The notes under the pieces: generated by a model
Told to the model about the DNA's origin: nothing
What the model saw: the letters and a program-made list of their open reading frames with translations, nothing else
Database searches by the model: none
Program-made: the position numbers and the translations under genes
Origin: Arthrobacter caoxuetaonis
GTDB taxonomy: Bacteria > Actinomycetota > Actinomycetes > Actinomycetales > Micrococcaceae
NCBI RefSeq assembly: GCF_023921125.1
Contig: NZ_CP099466.1
Span: 2,480,001 to 2,544,000 of the forward strand
Reading direction: 5' to 3'
Length of the DNA stretch: 64,000 nt
In this document: positions 54,118-62,053 of the stretch, one piece after another
Position numbering within the stretch: the stretch's first letter is position 1
Layout of the letters: each line of letters begins with the position of its first letter

Positions 54118-56118
54118 TCAGCGGCCCGCCAAGGCCTCTGCCAGCGCTTCCTCGTTCCAGGGGTCCACGACAATCGAGGTGCCCGGATCCTCAGCCAGGA
54201 TGTCGTTGACAGCTGTAGCAAGTCCGCTCTCGCCTTCAGAGAGGGCAAACATGCTCCAGGACAACTCCCAGTTGTGTTCGGTGTAGGTCTGTGTGAGGGC
54301 GCTGTACCACTGCTGGGCCAGCACAGGGTCCATTTGGGCGGTATTCGTGGTCAAATACATGGCAGGCTCCCCCGTGTTCCGGGAGACCGCATGGAGCAGC
54401 GCCAAGACGCTCCCGGAAGGACCGGACTCCCGAATACTGTCCTGGGCAAGCTTTTCCGAAACGCCGGGGGCCGTTCCCGCCAGGCCGGCGTCGGGCACGT
54501 GCACCAGGCCTCCAAACGCCTGGGACGCTGCCACCATGGCTGCCACACTGGCCGCGTACAGGGCTGGACGCTTTCTGCGTCTTCCCCGCTGGCCGGCCGC
54601 AGCCGGTGGCCTTCCGAATCCCGCAGCGTCGACGAAATGCATGACTGCCACGCCTGCGAGAACCAATGCCATGAGCTCCAGGGAGAGCATGAGCTTCATT
54701 GAGTAGTAGGAAAGTGTGCCCAGCTCGACGAGCTGTATAACGGACATCGCCAGAGTCGCCGCTGCCCCGCCGGCGAGAGCCAATACGCTCCAACCTGCCC
54801 TCTGCTGGGACGCTGAAAGTCCCTGGCGGCGGCTCCGCGACAGCAGCAAGATATACGCAACGGCACAAAGAGCGAGAAGCTGCCACAGGACGCCTGCGTC
54901 AAAATTCGGAAACGATGTCTCAGCGGTGACTATGTCCGGCACTTCCACTGAAGCAAGCTGATATACAGCCACGGCGGCGCCAGTCAGTCCCAGCACGATG
55001 ACCATCCCTGCGCCAATGGACTGGGTCTTCGCAGCGGCCCAGCGGCTGCGTCTGCCAGGCAGGCAAAGCATCACTATTGCACCGGGCAGGTAAGCCAGCA
55101 GCGGCATCCAGTTGTTCGCTATCCCAACGGCTGCGAAAGTCGCGGCCATCAACGGAAGGACCATGGCGGGACGGTCCATCGATACCGCCAGCAGCACGGC
55201 GGCTGCAGCGAGGGAGACTGCCAGGAAGAAGTTGGCGTACCCATGCATGTACGCAACGGTGCCGGGGCCGAGGGACCAGCCGCACGCAATCACCACCGCT
55301 ACCGGTCCGCCGATAAGGGCGGAGCGGCGGAACGCCGGCAACGAACATACTCCGGCGGTGACGAGCAGCGTCGACAGTACGACTACAACCCCCGTCAATA
55401 TGGAGTAACTGACCAGCTCTGCTTCCATCGGACGCCATGATGGTCCGTGGACCAGCTCAGCAAGCGTGGCCAAAAGTGAATGGAAACCTTGAGGATAGTC
55501 GGAGAAGGACCACGCGCTCCCGTCGGGTGCAGACGGAAGAAGCGGGATCACCTGGCCTTCTCGACGGATCAGAAAGTACATATCGAAGTGCGAAGCGTTG
55601 TCCCACCGGGAGGACAGGAGAGACAGCGCGTCCTCGGCACGGCGGACAGTCAGCGAATTCCATTGGACAAAGGCTGCGGCGAGGCCAGCAGCAAGAGGGA
55701 CCAGGTCAATTCCTCGCACCTGCGGCAGCAAGGACCTCTGCACGGACCCGCCTGCCAGTCGGAATGCGGCCGCTGCAGCCGCTGCTCCGGCTGCTGCACC
55801 CAGGACCAGGGTTCCGCGGTCAGGGAAGAATGCCGGCCACGGAACCCACCACAACAACGGAACTCCGCCAAGAAGCACGGGAAGGGTGAGCAAAAGCCGT
55901 CTGGATAGTGTCTTGGCCACCGGCAGCATCAGGAGGAGGCCCAGAAGCACAAACAGCGTCACAAAGCCGTTGAGCAGCCCCGCTGATCTCAGAATGGTGA
56001 CGGCAGCAAATCCTCCGGCGCCCGAAACCAGAGCCAGGACGGCTGCATGACGGTTGGTAGTTGGCGGCCTCGAAGAGACTCGCCTTTGACTTCTGCGTGG
56101 TGGATCGGCAATCGTCAT
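54118..56118 (-). CDS. GT-C-like integral membrane protein
   Basis: A 666-aa protein with a basic N-terminus, about twelve or more hydrophobic segments to residue 530, and a C-terminal extracytoplasmic domain (about 545-666). In the first loop after the early TM block it has RWDNASHFDMY (Asp173, Asn174, His177) and DYPQGFHSL (Tyr208, His213). The same pair with the same 35-residue spacing is in the 58354-60345 protein (DUF6541-like). The topology fits polyprenyl-phosphate-dependent GT-C transferases, but no assigned family could be confirmed. ATGA overlap with the upstream acyltransferase gene. Confidence 0.75.
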   Translation of the reverse strand: MTIADPPRRSQRRVSSRPPTTNRHAAVLALVSGAGGFAAVTILRSAGLLNGFVTLFVLLGLLLMLPVAKTLSRRLLLTLPVLLGGVPLLWWVPWPAFFPDRGTLVLGAAAGAAAAAAAFRLAGGSVQRSLLPQVRGIDLVPLAAGLAAAFVQWNSLTVRRAEDALSLLSSRWDNASHFDMYFLIRREGQVIPLLPSAPDGSAWSFSDYPQGFHSLLATLAELVHGPSWRPMEAELVSYSILTGVVVVLSTLLVTAGVCSLPAFRRSALIGGPVAVVIACGWSLGPGTVAYMHGYANFFLAVSLAAAAVLLAVSMDRPAMVLPLMAATFAAVGIANNWMPLLAYLPGAIVMLCLPGRRSRWAAAKTQSIGAGMVIVLGLTGAAVAVYQLASVEVPDIVTAETSFPNFDAGVLWQLLALCAVAYILLLSRSRRQGLSASQQRAGWSVLALAGGAAATLAMSVIQLVELGTLSYYSMKLMLSLELMALVLAGVAVMHFVDAAGFGRPPAAAGQRGRRRKRPALYAASVAAMVAASQAFGGLVHVPDAGLAGTAPGVSEKLAQDSIRESGPSGSVLALLHAVSRNTGEPAMYLTTNTAQMDPVLAQQWYSALTQTYTEHNWELSWSMFALSEGESGLATAVNDILAEDPGTSIVVDPWNEEALAEALAGR

Positions 56119-57287
56119 CGATCTGCTGTCTCGGGGTCACGCGTCTCCGCTTGACCTGTGCCTTCCTTGGGTTGAACTGTTTTCCGTCGACCACGAACCA
56201 TTCGCATGACGGGCCTTTCGACCAGAATCCAGCTGGCCGCCGCCAATGGGAGGGAGCATACGGTTGCTATCAGCGTGAACGGAAGGATGCCGAGTTGGTG
56301 GACGCCGTACACCGCCAGAAGCTGCTGGACTGGAAAAGCATAGATGTAAAGCCCGTAGGAAACGTCGTTCTTCTTGATGATTGCCGGCGAGGGCAGCCAC
56401 AGTGATATCCAGAGGATCCCGTAGCAGATGAAGACCGCGGAGGCGGCTCCGCCCCACTCTGGAACCAGCGCAGTAATCAGGACGGCTGCGCCGATGGAAA
56501 GGAGCGCAGGCAGCCAGTGAATACCGATACGGTGTTTCCAGACCTGGACCACGGCCCCGCCCAGGAAGAAGGGCAGGAGCTGGAAGAGCAGCTGGAAATC
56601 GAAGTTGTGCTGCAGGTACGGAAGGACAGACTCGATGTTGGCTTCCACCGCTACGCTCAGTACGAACGCTGCCGTCATGAACCAGGGAGACTTCCGGAAA
56701 AACGCGAACACCCCGACGAAGGCAACGAGGATATAGCAGAGGAACTCGTAGTAGAGGCTCCACAGCGATCCATTCCAAGCGCCCGGGTACGGAACGTTGA
56801 AGGGTGAACCGGCGACGTCGTAGGCATTCATCTTCAGGCCAAGGTTCGCAAAGACGTAGTTGGCCGGAGTGGTCGCTGTGCCGAAGAAACCGTCCAGGTT
56901 GCCCTTGGCGGCCGCGTAGCCTATTGGAGCAAAAACGAAGGCCACTACAACGAGGCAGACCACGAAAGCCGGCATGATCCGCGCGACCCGGTGAACCAGA
57001 TAGTCTCCAAGGGAATTTGACCAGCGGCTCGCGGTAATAAGGTAGCCGCTGATCACGAAGAACCCCGCGATTGCCCAGCCGCCGAGGGTTTCACCTGCGA
57101 ATCCGGGTTCATAGTCTGACCCGGTGAGGGGCCAGCTGTGGTGGACCAGGACAGTCAATGCCAGAAGCAACCGAATGAGGTTCAGGCTGTTGTTCCGGTT
57201 GTCGAAGGGTTTACCGACCCAGAGCTGGTTGGCGGACAGATCGGTTCTTGGCACAAGCCCTCCAGAACATTGGCAACTATCATTCAT
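56115..57287 (-). CDS. Acyltransferase-3 family membrane protein
   Basis: A 390-aa O-acyltransferase with about ten TM segments: NSLNLIRLLLALTVLVHHSW, FFVISGYLITASRW, NGSLWSLYYEFLCY. No SGNH domain, in contrast to the 711-aa protein at 35027. It probably acylates the glycan made here. ATG 57287 has GGAG 9 nt upstream; GTG 57254 also has a strong GGAGGG and could be used. Confidence 0.88.
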   Translation of the reverse strand: MNDSCQCSGGLVPRTDLSANQLWVGKPFDNRNNSLNLIRLLLALTVLVHHSWPLTGSDYEPGFAGETLGGWAIAGFFVISGYLITASRWSNSLGDYLVHRVARIMPAFVVCLVVVAFVFAPIGYAAAKGNLDGFFGTATTPANYVFANLGLKMNAYDVAGSPFNVPYPGAWNGSLWSLYYEFLCYILVAFVGVFAFFRKSPWFMTAAFVLSVAVEANIESVLPYLQHNFDFQLLFQLLPFFLGGAVVQVWKHRIGIHWLPALLSIGAAVLITALVPEWGGAASAVFICYGILWISLWLPSPAIIKKNDVSYGLYIYAFPVQQLLAVYGVHQLGILPFTLIATVCSLPLAAASWILVERPVMRMVRGRRKTVQPKEGTGQAETRDPETADR

Positions 57288-57406
57288 TAATGTTCGCTCC
57301 GCCACCGGCGTCTGACAGGCGAAAAGACCTGCCTTCACACAGGTCCAGCCGGCCCGCCGGGGACCATAATTTGGCGGGCTAATGAGCTCGGGCGATACTT
57401 CTTAGT

Positions 57407-58276
57407 ATGCGTGGCATCATTCTAGCCGGAGGAACCGGTTCCAGACTTCATCCCATAACACGGGGCATCAGCAAGCAACTGGCCCCCGTCTACGACAAGC
57501 CGATGATTTACTACCCCCTCTCCACGCTGATTCTCGCTGGGATCCGGGACATCCTCATCATCACCACCCCGCATGACTCCGAACAGTTCAAGCGCCTGCT
57601 TGGGGACGGTTCGCAGTTCGGTATCTCACTCACCTACACGGAACAGCCAACTCCGGACGGCCTGGCACAGGCCTTCATCCTCGGTGAAGACCACATCGGG
57701 CAGGACACCGTGGCGCTGGTCCTGGGCGACAACGTGTTTTACGGTCACGGGATGGGCACGCAGCTGAAGCGTTTCAGCGATGTCGACGGAGGAGCCGTGT
57801 TCGGCTTCTGGGTTGCTGATCCTACGGCATACGGTGTCGTCGAATTCGATCAGGCGGGCAAGGCGCTCTCGCTGGAGGAAAAACCGGCTGTTCCCAAGAG
57901 CAACTATGCGGTACCAGGGCTCTATTTCTATGGCAATGACGTCATTGAGAAGGCCCACGAGCTCAAGCCTTCCCCCCGGGGTGAGTTGGAGATCACCGAC
58001 ATCAACCGCGCCTATTTGGAGGAAGGCCGGCTCCAGGTCGAAATCCTGCCACGGGGAACCGCGTGGCTGGACACCGGGACATTCGATTCCCTGAACGACG
58101 CATCGAACTTCATCCGCACCGTCGAGAGCCGTCAAGGCCTCAAGATCGGTGCACCGGAAGAGATCGCCTGGCGTGCTGGTTTCCTGAGCGACGATGAACT
58201 TCGTCAACGCGCCGAACCGCTGGTTAAGAGCGGCTACGGCGAGTATCTGCTGAGCCTCCTTACGCACGGGAAATAG
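57407..58276 (+). CDS. rmlA: Glucose-1-phosphate thymidylyltransferase
   Basis: A 289-aa nucleotidyltransferase with [43 protein letters not shown] and [16 protein letters not shown], all diagnostic for RmlA. It makes dTDP-glucose for rhamnose. It is 9 kb from rmlB/rmlCD but in the same locus. Only a few bases separate a GATACT-type box from the ATG, so the transcript is probably short-leadered. Confidence 0.97.
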   Translation: MRGIILAGGTGSRLHPITRGISKQLAPVYDKPMIYYPLSTLILAGIRDILIITTPHDSEQFKRLLGDGSQFGISLTYTEQPTPDGLAQAFILGEDHIGQDTVALVLGDNVFYGHGMGTQLKRFSDVDGGAVFGFWVADPTAYGVVEFDQAGKALSLEEKPAVPKSNYAVPGLYFYGNDVIEKAHELKPSPRGELEITDINRAYLEEGRLQVEILPRGTAWLDTGTFDSLNDASNFIRTVESRQGLKIGAPEEIAWRAGFLSDDELRQRAEPLVKSGYGEYLLSLLTHGK

Positions 58277-58353
58277 CTTCCACCCTGGCCGCTCTGCCAC
58301 CTCCCGGCGCTGGCCACATCCAGCACCGACGCCGTCGATTGTAAGGACCACCC

Positions 58354-60345
58354 ATGGACTGGCTCAATGCCACCCCTGCAGTACTGGCCAGCTTGGCCGT
58401 GCTGTTCCTGCCAGGATTTGCCGTGACAGCTGCACTGCGCCTGCGGGCTTTCGACGCTGTCGCCCTGGCGCCGTTGGTTAGCGCCTCCCTGATCAGCGTG
58501 GGGGCGGTAATCGCGTCGTTGACCGGGTTGCCGTGGACTCCGGTTGTTCCCGTCGTCGGAGCTTTGCTTGCCGCTGCCGCGGCCTTCGCCGTTCGTCAGG
58601 TATTGGACCGAAGGTGGCCTTCAGCTGCACGCTTGCCGCGGGCTTCAACCCCGTCCCAGGAGCTGGCATTCTTCGCAGGGACTGCGATCGCAGCGGTGAT
58701 CCTGGTTTGGCAGGTGACCCGGGTGCTCGGCAACCCCGATTCCTTTTCCCAGTCTTTCGACAACATCTTCCACCTGAACGCGGTTCATTACATCCTGGAG
58801 ACGGGTGACGCGTCCTCCCTCTCCGTCGCTGGAATGACCGCAGGCGATGGTCCTGTTCCGTTCTATCCCGCCGGCTGGCACGGCTTCGCGTCTCTGGTGG
58901 CGCAGGTCTCCGGGGCGGAGCTCACGGTTGCAGTAAACGCGGCCAACATCGCAGTGGCTGCAGCACTCTGGCCCTTCTCAGTAATGTTCGCTGTCAGGCA
59001 GCTGGCGAGGCTCGCTTCAGCTGCAGTGATTGCCGGCGGCGTACTGATCGCCAGTTTCCCCGCTTTTCCGATCCTTCTGCTCGACTTTGGCGTCCTCTAC
59101 CCCAACTTTTTCTCCCTGGCCATGGTGCCTGCGGGTCTGGCCCTGGCTGCGATCGTTCTGCAGCAGGCGCCGAATACCAGGATTTCCGTTCCTGCTGCGG
59201 TGTTCATCGCGTTGCTGGCTTACCCCGGGATCGCACTCGCCCATCCCAACGGCATGCTGACACTTCTGCTCCTGGCTGTGCCCCTGGTGATAGGCGCATA
59301 CGCCCTTTATGTCCATGCCGCCCGCAACGCGGGGAAGGAGCCACTCCGGTCGGTTGGCCTGCCTTCACTGGCCTTGCTCATCGTCCTGGGGGCGTTCGCT
59401 GCTGTTTGGAACTTCGTCCGGCCGCCGGAAGAGGCCGCATTCTGGGGTCCTGTCGAGACCTCGGCACAGGCGTTTGGTGAAGCACTCTTCAACGCGCCCT
59501 TTGGACGTCCTGTCGCTTTCCTGGCCAGCGTCCTGGCGATCGTTGGGGTGGCCGCCGCCATCAGGCTCCCCCGGCTTCGATGGCTGCCCGCTTCCTACCT
59601 GATTGCAACGGCATTGTTCGTGATCGCTTCCGGCTTCGAGCGCTCGACCCTCCGCAGCTTCATTACCGGCGTGTACTACAACGATCCGAATCGGCTTGCG
59701 GCCATTCTTCCGCTCCTGGCAGCGCCCCTCTCCATTCTCGGGCTCAGCACTGTGTTTATGTGGCTGGGAAGCCGCGCTGCTTCAGCCCCTGGAGGCCGCG
59801 TGCTTGACTCGTTGACGCCGCGGGGACGCGCCGTGAGCGCAGGCGCAGCCGGTCTGGCAGGTGTACTGGTTCTGCTGCCGCTGACACAGGGACGGAACAT
59901 GGACGACGCCATCTGGCGCGCGGCACAAATGTACATCCTGTCCGCGGATTCAGCCCTGGTCTCTTCTGACGAGCTGGAACTGATGGACCGGATAGACGAA
60001 ATCGTGCCTGAGGACGCGACCATTGCGGTCAATCCATACACGGGCGGAGCTTTGGCCTTTGCCTTCTCGGACCGGGACACCACGCACAGGCATACGCTGG
60101 ACACCGTAACTGAGGACACCATTACGATCGAGACTGATCTGCGGGACGCGGACCTCATTCCCGAAGTGTGTGTCGCCGCGCGAAACGAGAACCTCCAGTA
60201 CGTGCTGGACTTCGGCGAGAGGGAAGTACACGGCGGGGATCACCGCTATCCCGGCATCGAAAACCTGGATACCGATCCAGACTTCGAACTAGTGGACCAG
60301 GTCGGCGAAGCCAAGCTGTATAAGTTCAACGGCTGCCAGGAGTAA
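58354..60345 (+). CDS. DUF6541-like GT-C membrane protein
   Basis: A 663-aa protein, TM-rich to about 520, with a C-terminal extracytoplasmic domain (MYILSADSALVSSDELELMD ... GCQE). FDNIFHLNAVHY (Asp136, Asn137, His140) and FYPAGWHGF (Tyr171, His176) lie in the first large outer loop, the same layout as the 666-aa protein at 54118. AAGGA 7 nt before ATG. Proteins of this group sit in actinobacterial polysaccharide loci and are thought to be glycosyltransferases using lipid-linked donors. Confidence 0.8.
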   Translation: MDWLNATPAVLASLAVLFLPGFAVTAALRLRAFDAVALAPLVSASLISVGAVIASLTGLPWTPVVPVVGALLAAAAAFAVRQVLDRRWPSAARLPRASTPSQELAFFAGTAIAAVILVWQVTRVLGNPDSFSQSFDNIFHLNAVHYILETGDASSLSVAGMTAGDGPVPFYPAGWHGFASLVAQVSGAELTVAVNAANIAVAAALWPFSVMFAVRQLARLASAAVIAGGVLIASFPAFPILLLDFGVLYPNFFSLAMVPAGLALAAIVLQQAPNTRISVPAAVFIALLAYPGIALAHPNGMLTLLLLAVPLVIGAYALYVHAARNAGKEPLRSVGLPSLALLIVLGAFAAVWNFVRPPEEAAFWGPVETSAQAFGEALFNAPFGRPVAFLASVLAIVGVAAAIRLPRLRWLPASYLIATALFVIASGFERSTLRSFITGVYYNDPNRLAAILPLLAAPLSILGLSTVFMWLGSRAASAPGGRVLDSLTPRGRAVSAGAAGLAGVLVLLPLTQGRNMDDAIWRAAQMYILSADSALVSSDELELMDRIDEIVPEDATIAVNPYTGGALAFAFSDRDTTHRHTLDTVTEDTITIETDLRDADLIPEVCVAARNENLQYVLDFGEREVHGGDHRYPGIENLDTDPDFELVDQVGEAKLYKFNGCQE

Positions 60346-60395
60346 CACCTGGGCAGGAGCGTTTGGCGTTCCGGCAGGCACTGCAGGACCGGCGG

Positions 60396-60432
60396 GGCAA
60401 ACCGCGGGCACGTGAAAAGCCCGGGGTTTGCC
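60396..60432. terminator. Hairpin between convergent genes
   Basis: A 14-bp stem with one mismatch (60396-60409 with 60419-60432), 9-nt loop, between the DUF6541-like gene and wzt. Confidence 0.65.
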
Positions 60433-60446
60433 GGACTGCCTTTCCG

Positions 60447-61175
60447 TTATCCGGCCCGCATCTTGTCAACGACTTCCTGCACGGGCGCATCCATGACGAT
60501 CTGTCCGTGCTCCAGGAGGACGCCGCGCTCACAGATCCGGGAGACCAGGTCCAGGTCGTGGCTGACCACGACCAGCGTCTTACCCTCGCCGGCCAGTTCC
60601 TTGATCTTGTCAATGCACTTCTTCTGGAACGGCTCATCGCCCACGGCCAGGATCTCGTCGACCAGGAAGACTTCGGGGTCTGTGTGGACCGCGACGGAAA
60701 ACGCGAGCCGCAGGTACATGCCCGAGGAGTAAAACTTCACCTCGGTGTCGATGAACTGGCCAATCTCGGAGAACTCGACGATGGAGTCGAACTTCTCGTT
60801 GATCTCATCCTCGGTCATACCCAGGATCGCGCCGTTCAGGTACACGTTGTCACGGCCGCTGAGGTCGTGGTGGAATCCCGCACCGACCTCGATCAGGCCG
60901 GCGACCCGGCCGCGCGTGCCAACACTGCCGACGTCGGGCCGCATGACACCGGAAATGTGCTTCAGCAACGTCGACTTTCCGGAACCGTTCAGGCCCAGCA
61001 GCGCGACAGTCTCTCCCTGCTCAACCGTGAGCGAGACATCCTTCAGCGCGTCGAACTTTTCGCTCAGGTCACCTTTGCGGCCCTTGATCAGCCAGACAAA
61101 CGCTTCCTTCATCGAACGCGTGTGGCGCAGGACGAACCGCTTGTTGATGTTGCGTACTTCAATGGCAGTTGCCAC
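60447..61175 (-). CDS. wzt: Polysaccharide ABC exporter ATPase (Wzt / RfbE type)
   Basis: A 242-aa ATPase with Walker A LLGLNGSGKSTLL, the polysaccharide-exporter GLIEVGAGFHHDLSGRDNV, signature YSSGMYLRLAFS and Walker B FLVDEILAVGD. It ends without a C-terminal carbohydrate-binding domain, like mycobacterial Rv3781. Gap to wzm is 3 nt. Confidence 0.94.
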   Translation of the reverse strand: MATAIEVRNINKRFVLRHTRSMKEAFVWLIKGRKGDLSEKFDALKDVSLTVEQGETVALLGLNGSGKSTLLKHISGVMRPDVGSVGTRGRVAGLIEVGAGFHHDLSGRDNVYLNGAILGMTEDEINEKFDSIVEFSEIGQFIDTEVKFYSSGMYLRLAFSVAVHTDPEVFLVDEILAVGDEPFQKKCIDKIKELAGEGKTLVVVSHDLDLVSRICERGVLLEHGQIVMDAPVQEVVDKMRAG

Positions 61176-61178
61176 GGG

Positions 61179-62051
61179 TCAGAGCTCCTGAGCGAAACGG
61201 CCTTCAAGGCGGCGGAAGACGAGCTGGCCGGCCAGCAGGACCAGTCCTGAAATGGCAAGGCCAATAGGAAGCCACATGGAAAGAAGGTGCGGAGGAATAG
61301 CCTCTGCTCCGTCCGTAGTGGGAAGCCAGAACGCGTAGTGGAACGTTTCCACGCCAACCGTGATCGGGTTCAGCTGGTAGATGTTGAAGAAGGTCTCGCC
61401 GAGCTGCTTCTGCACCATCGTCCAGGAGTACAGCACCGGCGAAGCCCAGGTGGCAATCATCAGAAGCATGTCCACGAGGTTCTCAGCGTCGCGGAAATAC
61501 ACGTTCACCGCACCGAACAACAGTCCAAGGCCCGTGGCCAGCAGCGCCACGATGACAAAACCGCCCACCGCCGCCGCGAGCTGGAGCACACCCGGCCGCC
61601 ACCCGTTGAACAGGCAGGCGACTACCAGGATCAGGATCTGCGGTACAAAGTGGACGCCTGACACCCAGACCGACGCGACCGGGAAGAGCTGGCGAGGGAG
61701 GTAGATCTTCTTGATCAGGCCGCCGTTCCCCACGATCGACCGCGACGCATTGCCCAGGGCCTCAGTAAAGAAGTTGATCAGCACAATGCCGGAAAACAGA
61801 TAGATCGCGTAGTTCGGCAGGCCCTCAGGGTTGCCGGGGCTCCGCTCCAATCCCAGGAAGACGCCGAGCGCTATGTAGAACACGATGAACTGCACGCCCG
61901 GTTTTACGTAGGACCAGAGCAATCCCAGAACCGATCCGCGGTACCGGACCTTGAGTTCCTTGGCGACCAGCAGTTTCAGCAGGAAGCGGGAGCGGAACAG
62001 ATCAGCGAATCCGCTGCCGCGTCCCGGCGTCTGAAGAGCTTCGGCGGACAA
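61179..62051 (-). CDS. wzm: Polysaccharide ABC exporter permease (Wzm type)
   Basis: A 290-aa ABC-2 permease: KLLVAKELKVRYRGSVLGLLW, SYVKPGVQFIVFY, and six TM segments. Transports a lipid-linked glycan to the outer face with Wzt. Gap of 2 nt to the upstream GlfT2 gene, so all three are co-transcribed. Confidence 0.94.
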   Translation of the reverse strand: MSAEALQTPGRGSGFADLFRSRFLLKLLVAKELKVRYRGSVLGLLWSYVKPGVQFIVFYIALGVFLGLERSPGNPEGLPNYAIYLFSGIVLINFFTEALGNASRSIVGNGGLIKKIYLPRQLFPVASVWVSGVHFVPQILILVVACLFNGWRPGVLQLAAAVGGFVIVALLATGLGLLFGAVNVYFRDAENLVDMLLMIATWASPVLYSWTMVQKQLGETFFNIYQLNPITVGVETFHYAFWLPTTDGAEAIPPHLLSMWLPIGLAISGLVLLAGQLVFRRLEGRFAQEL

Positions 62052-62053
62052 AC

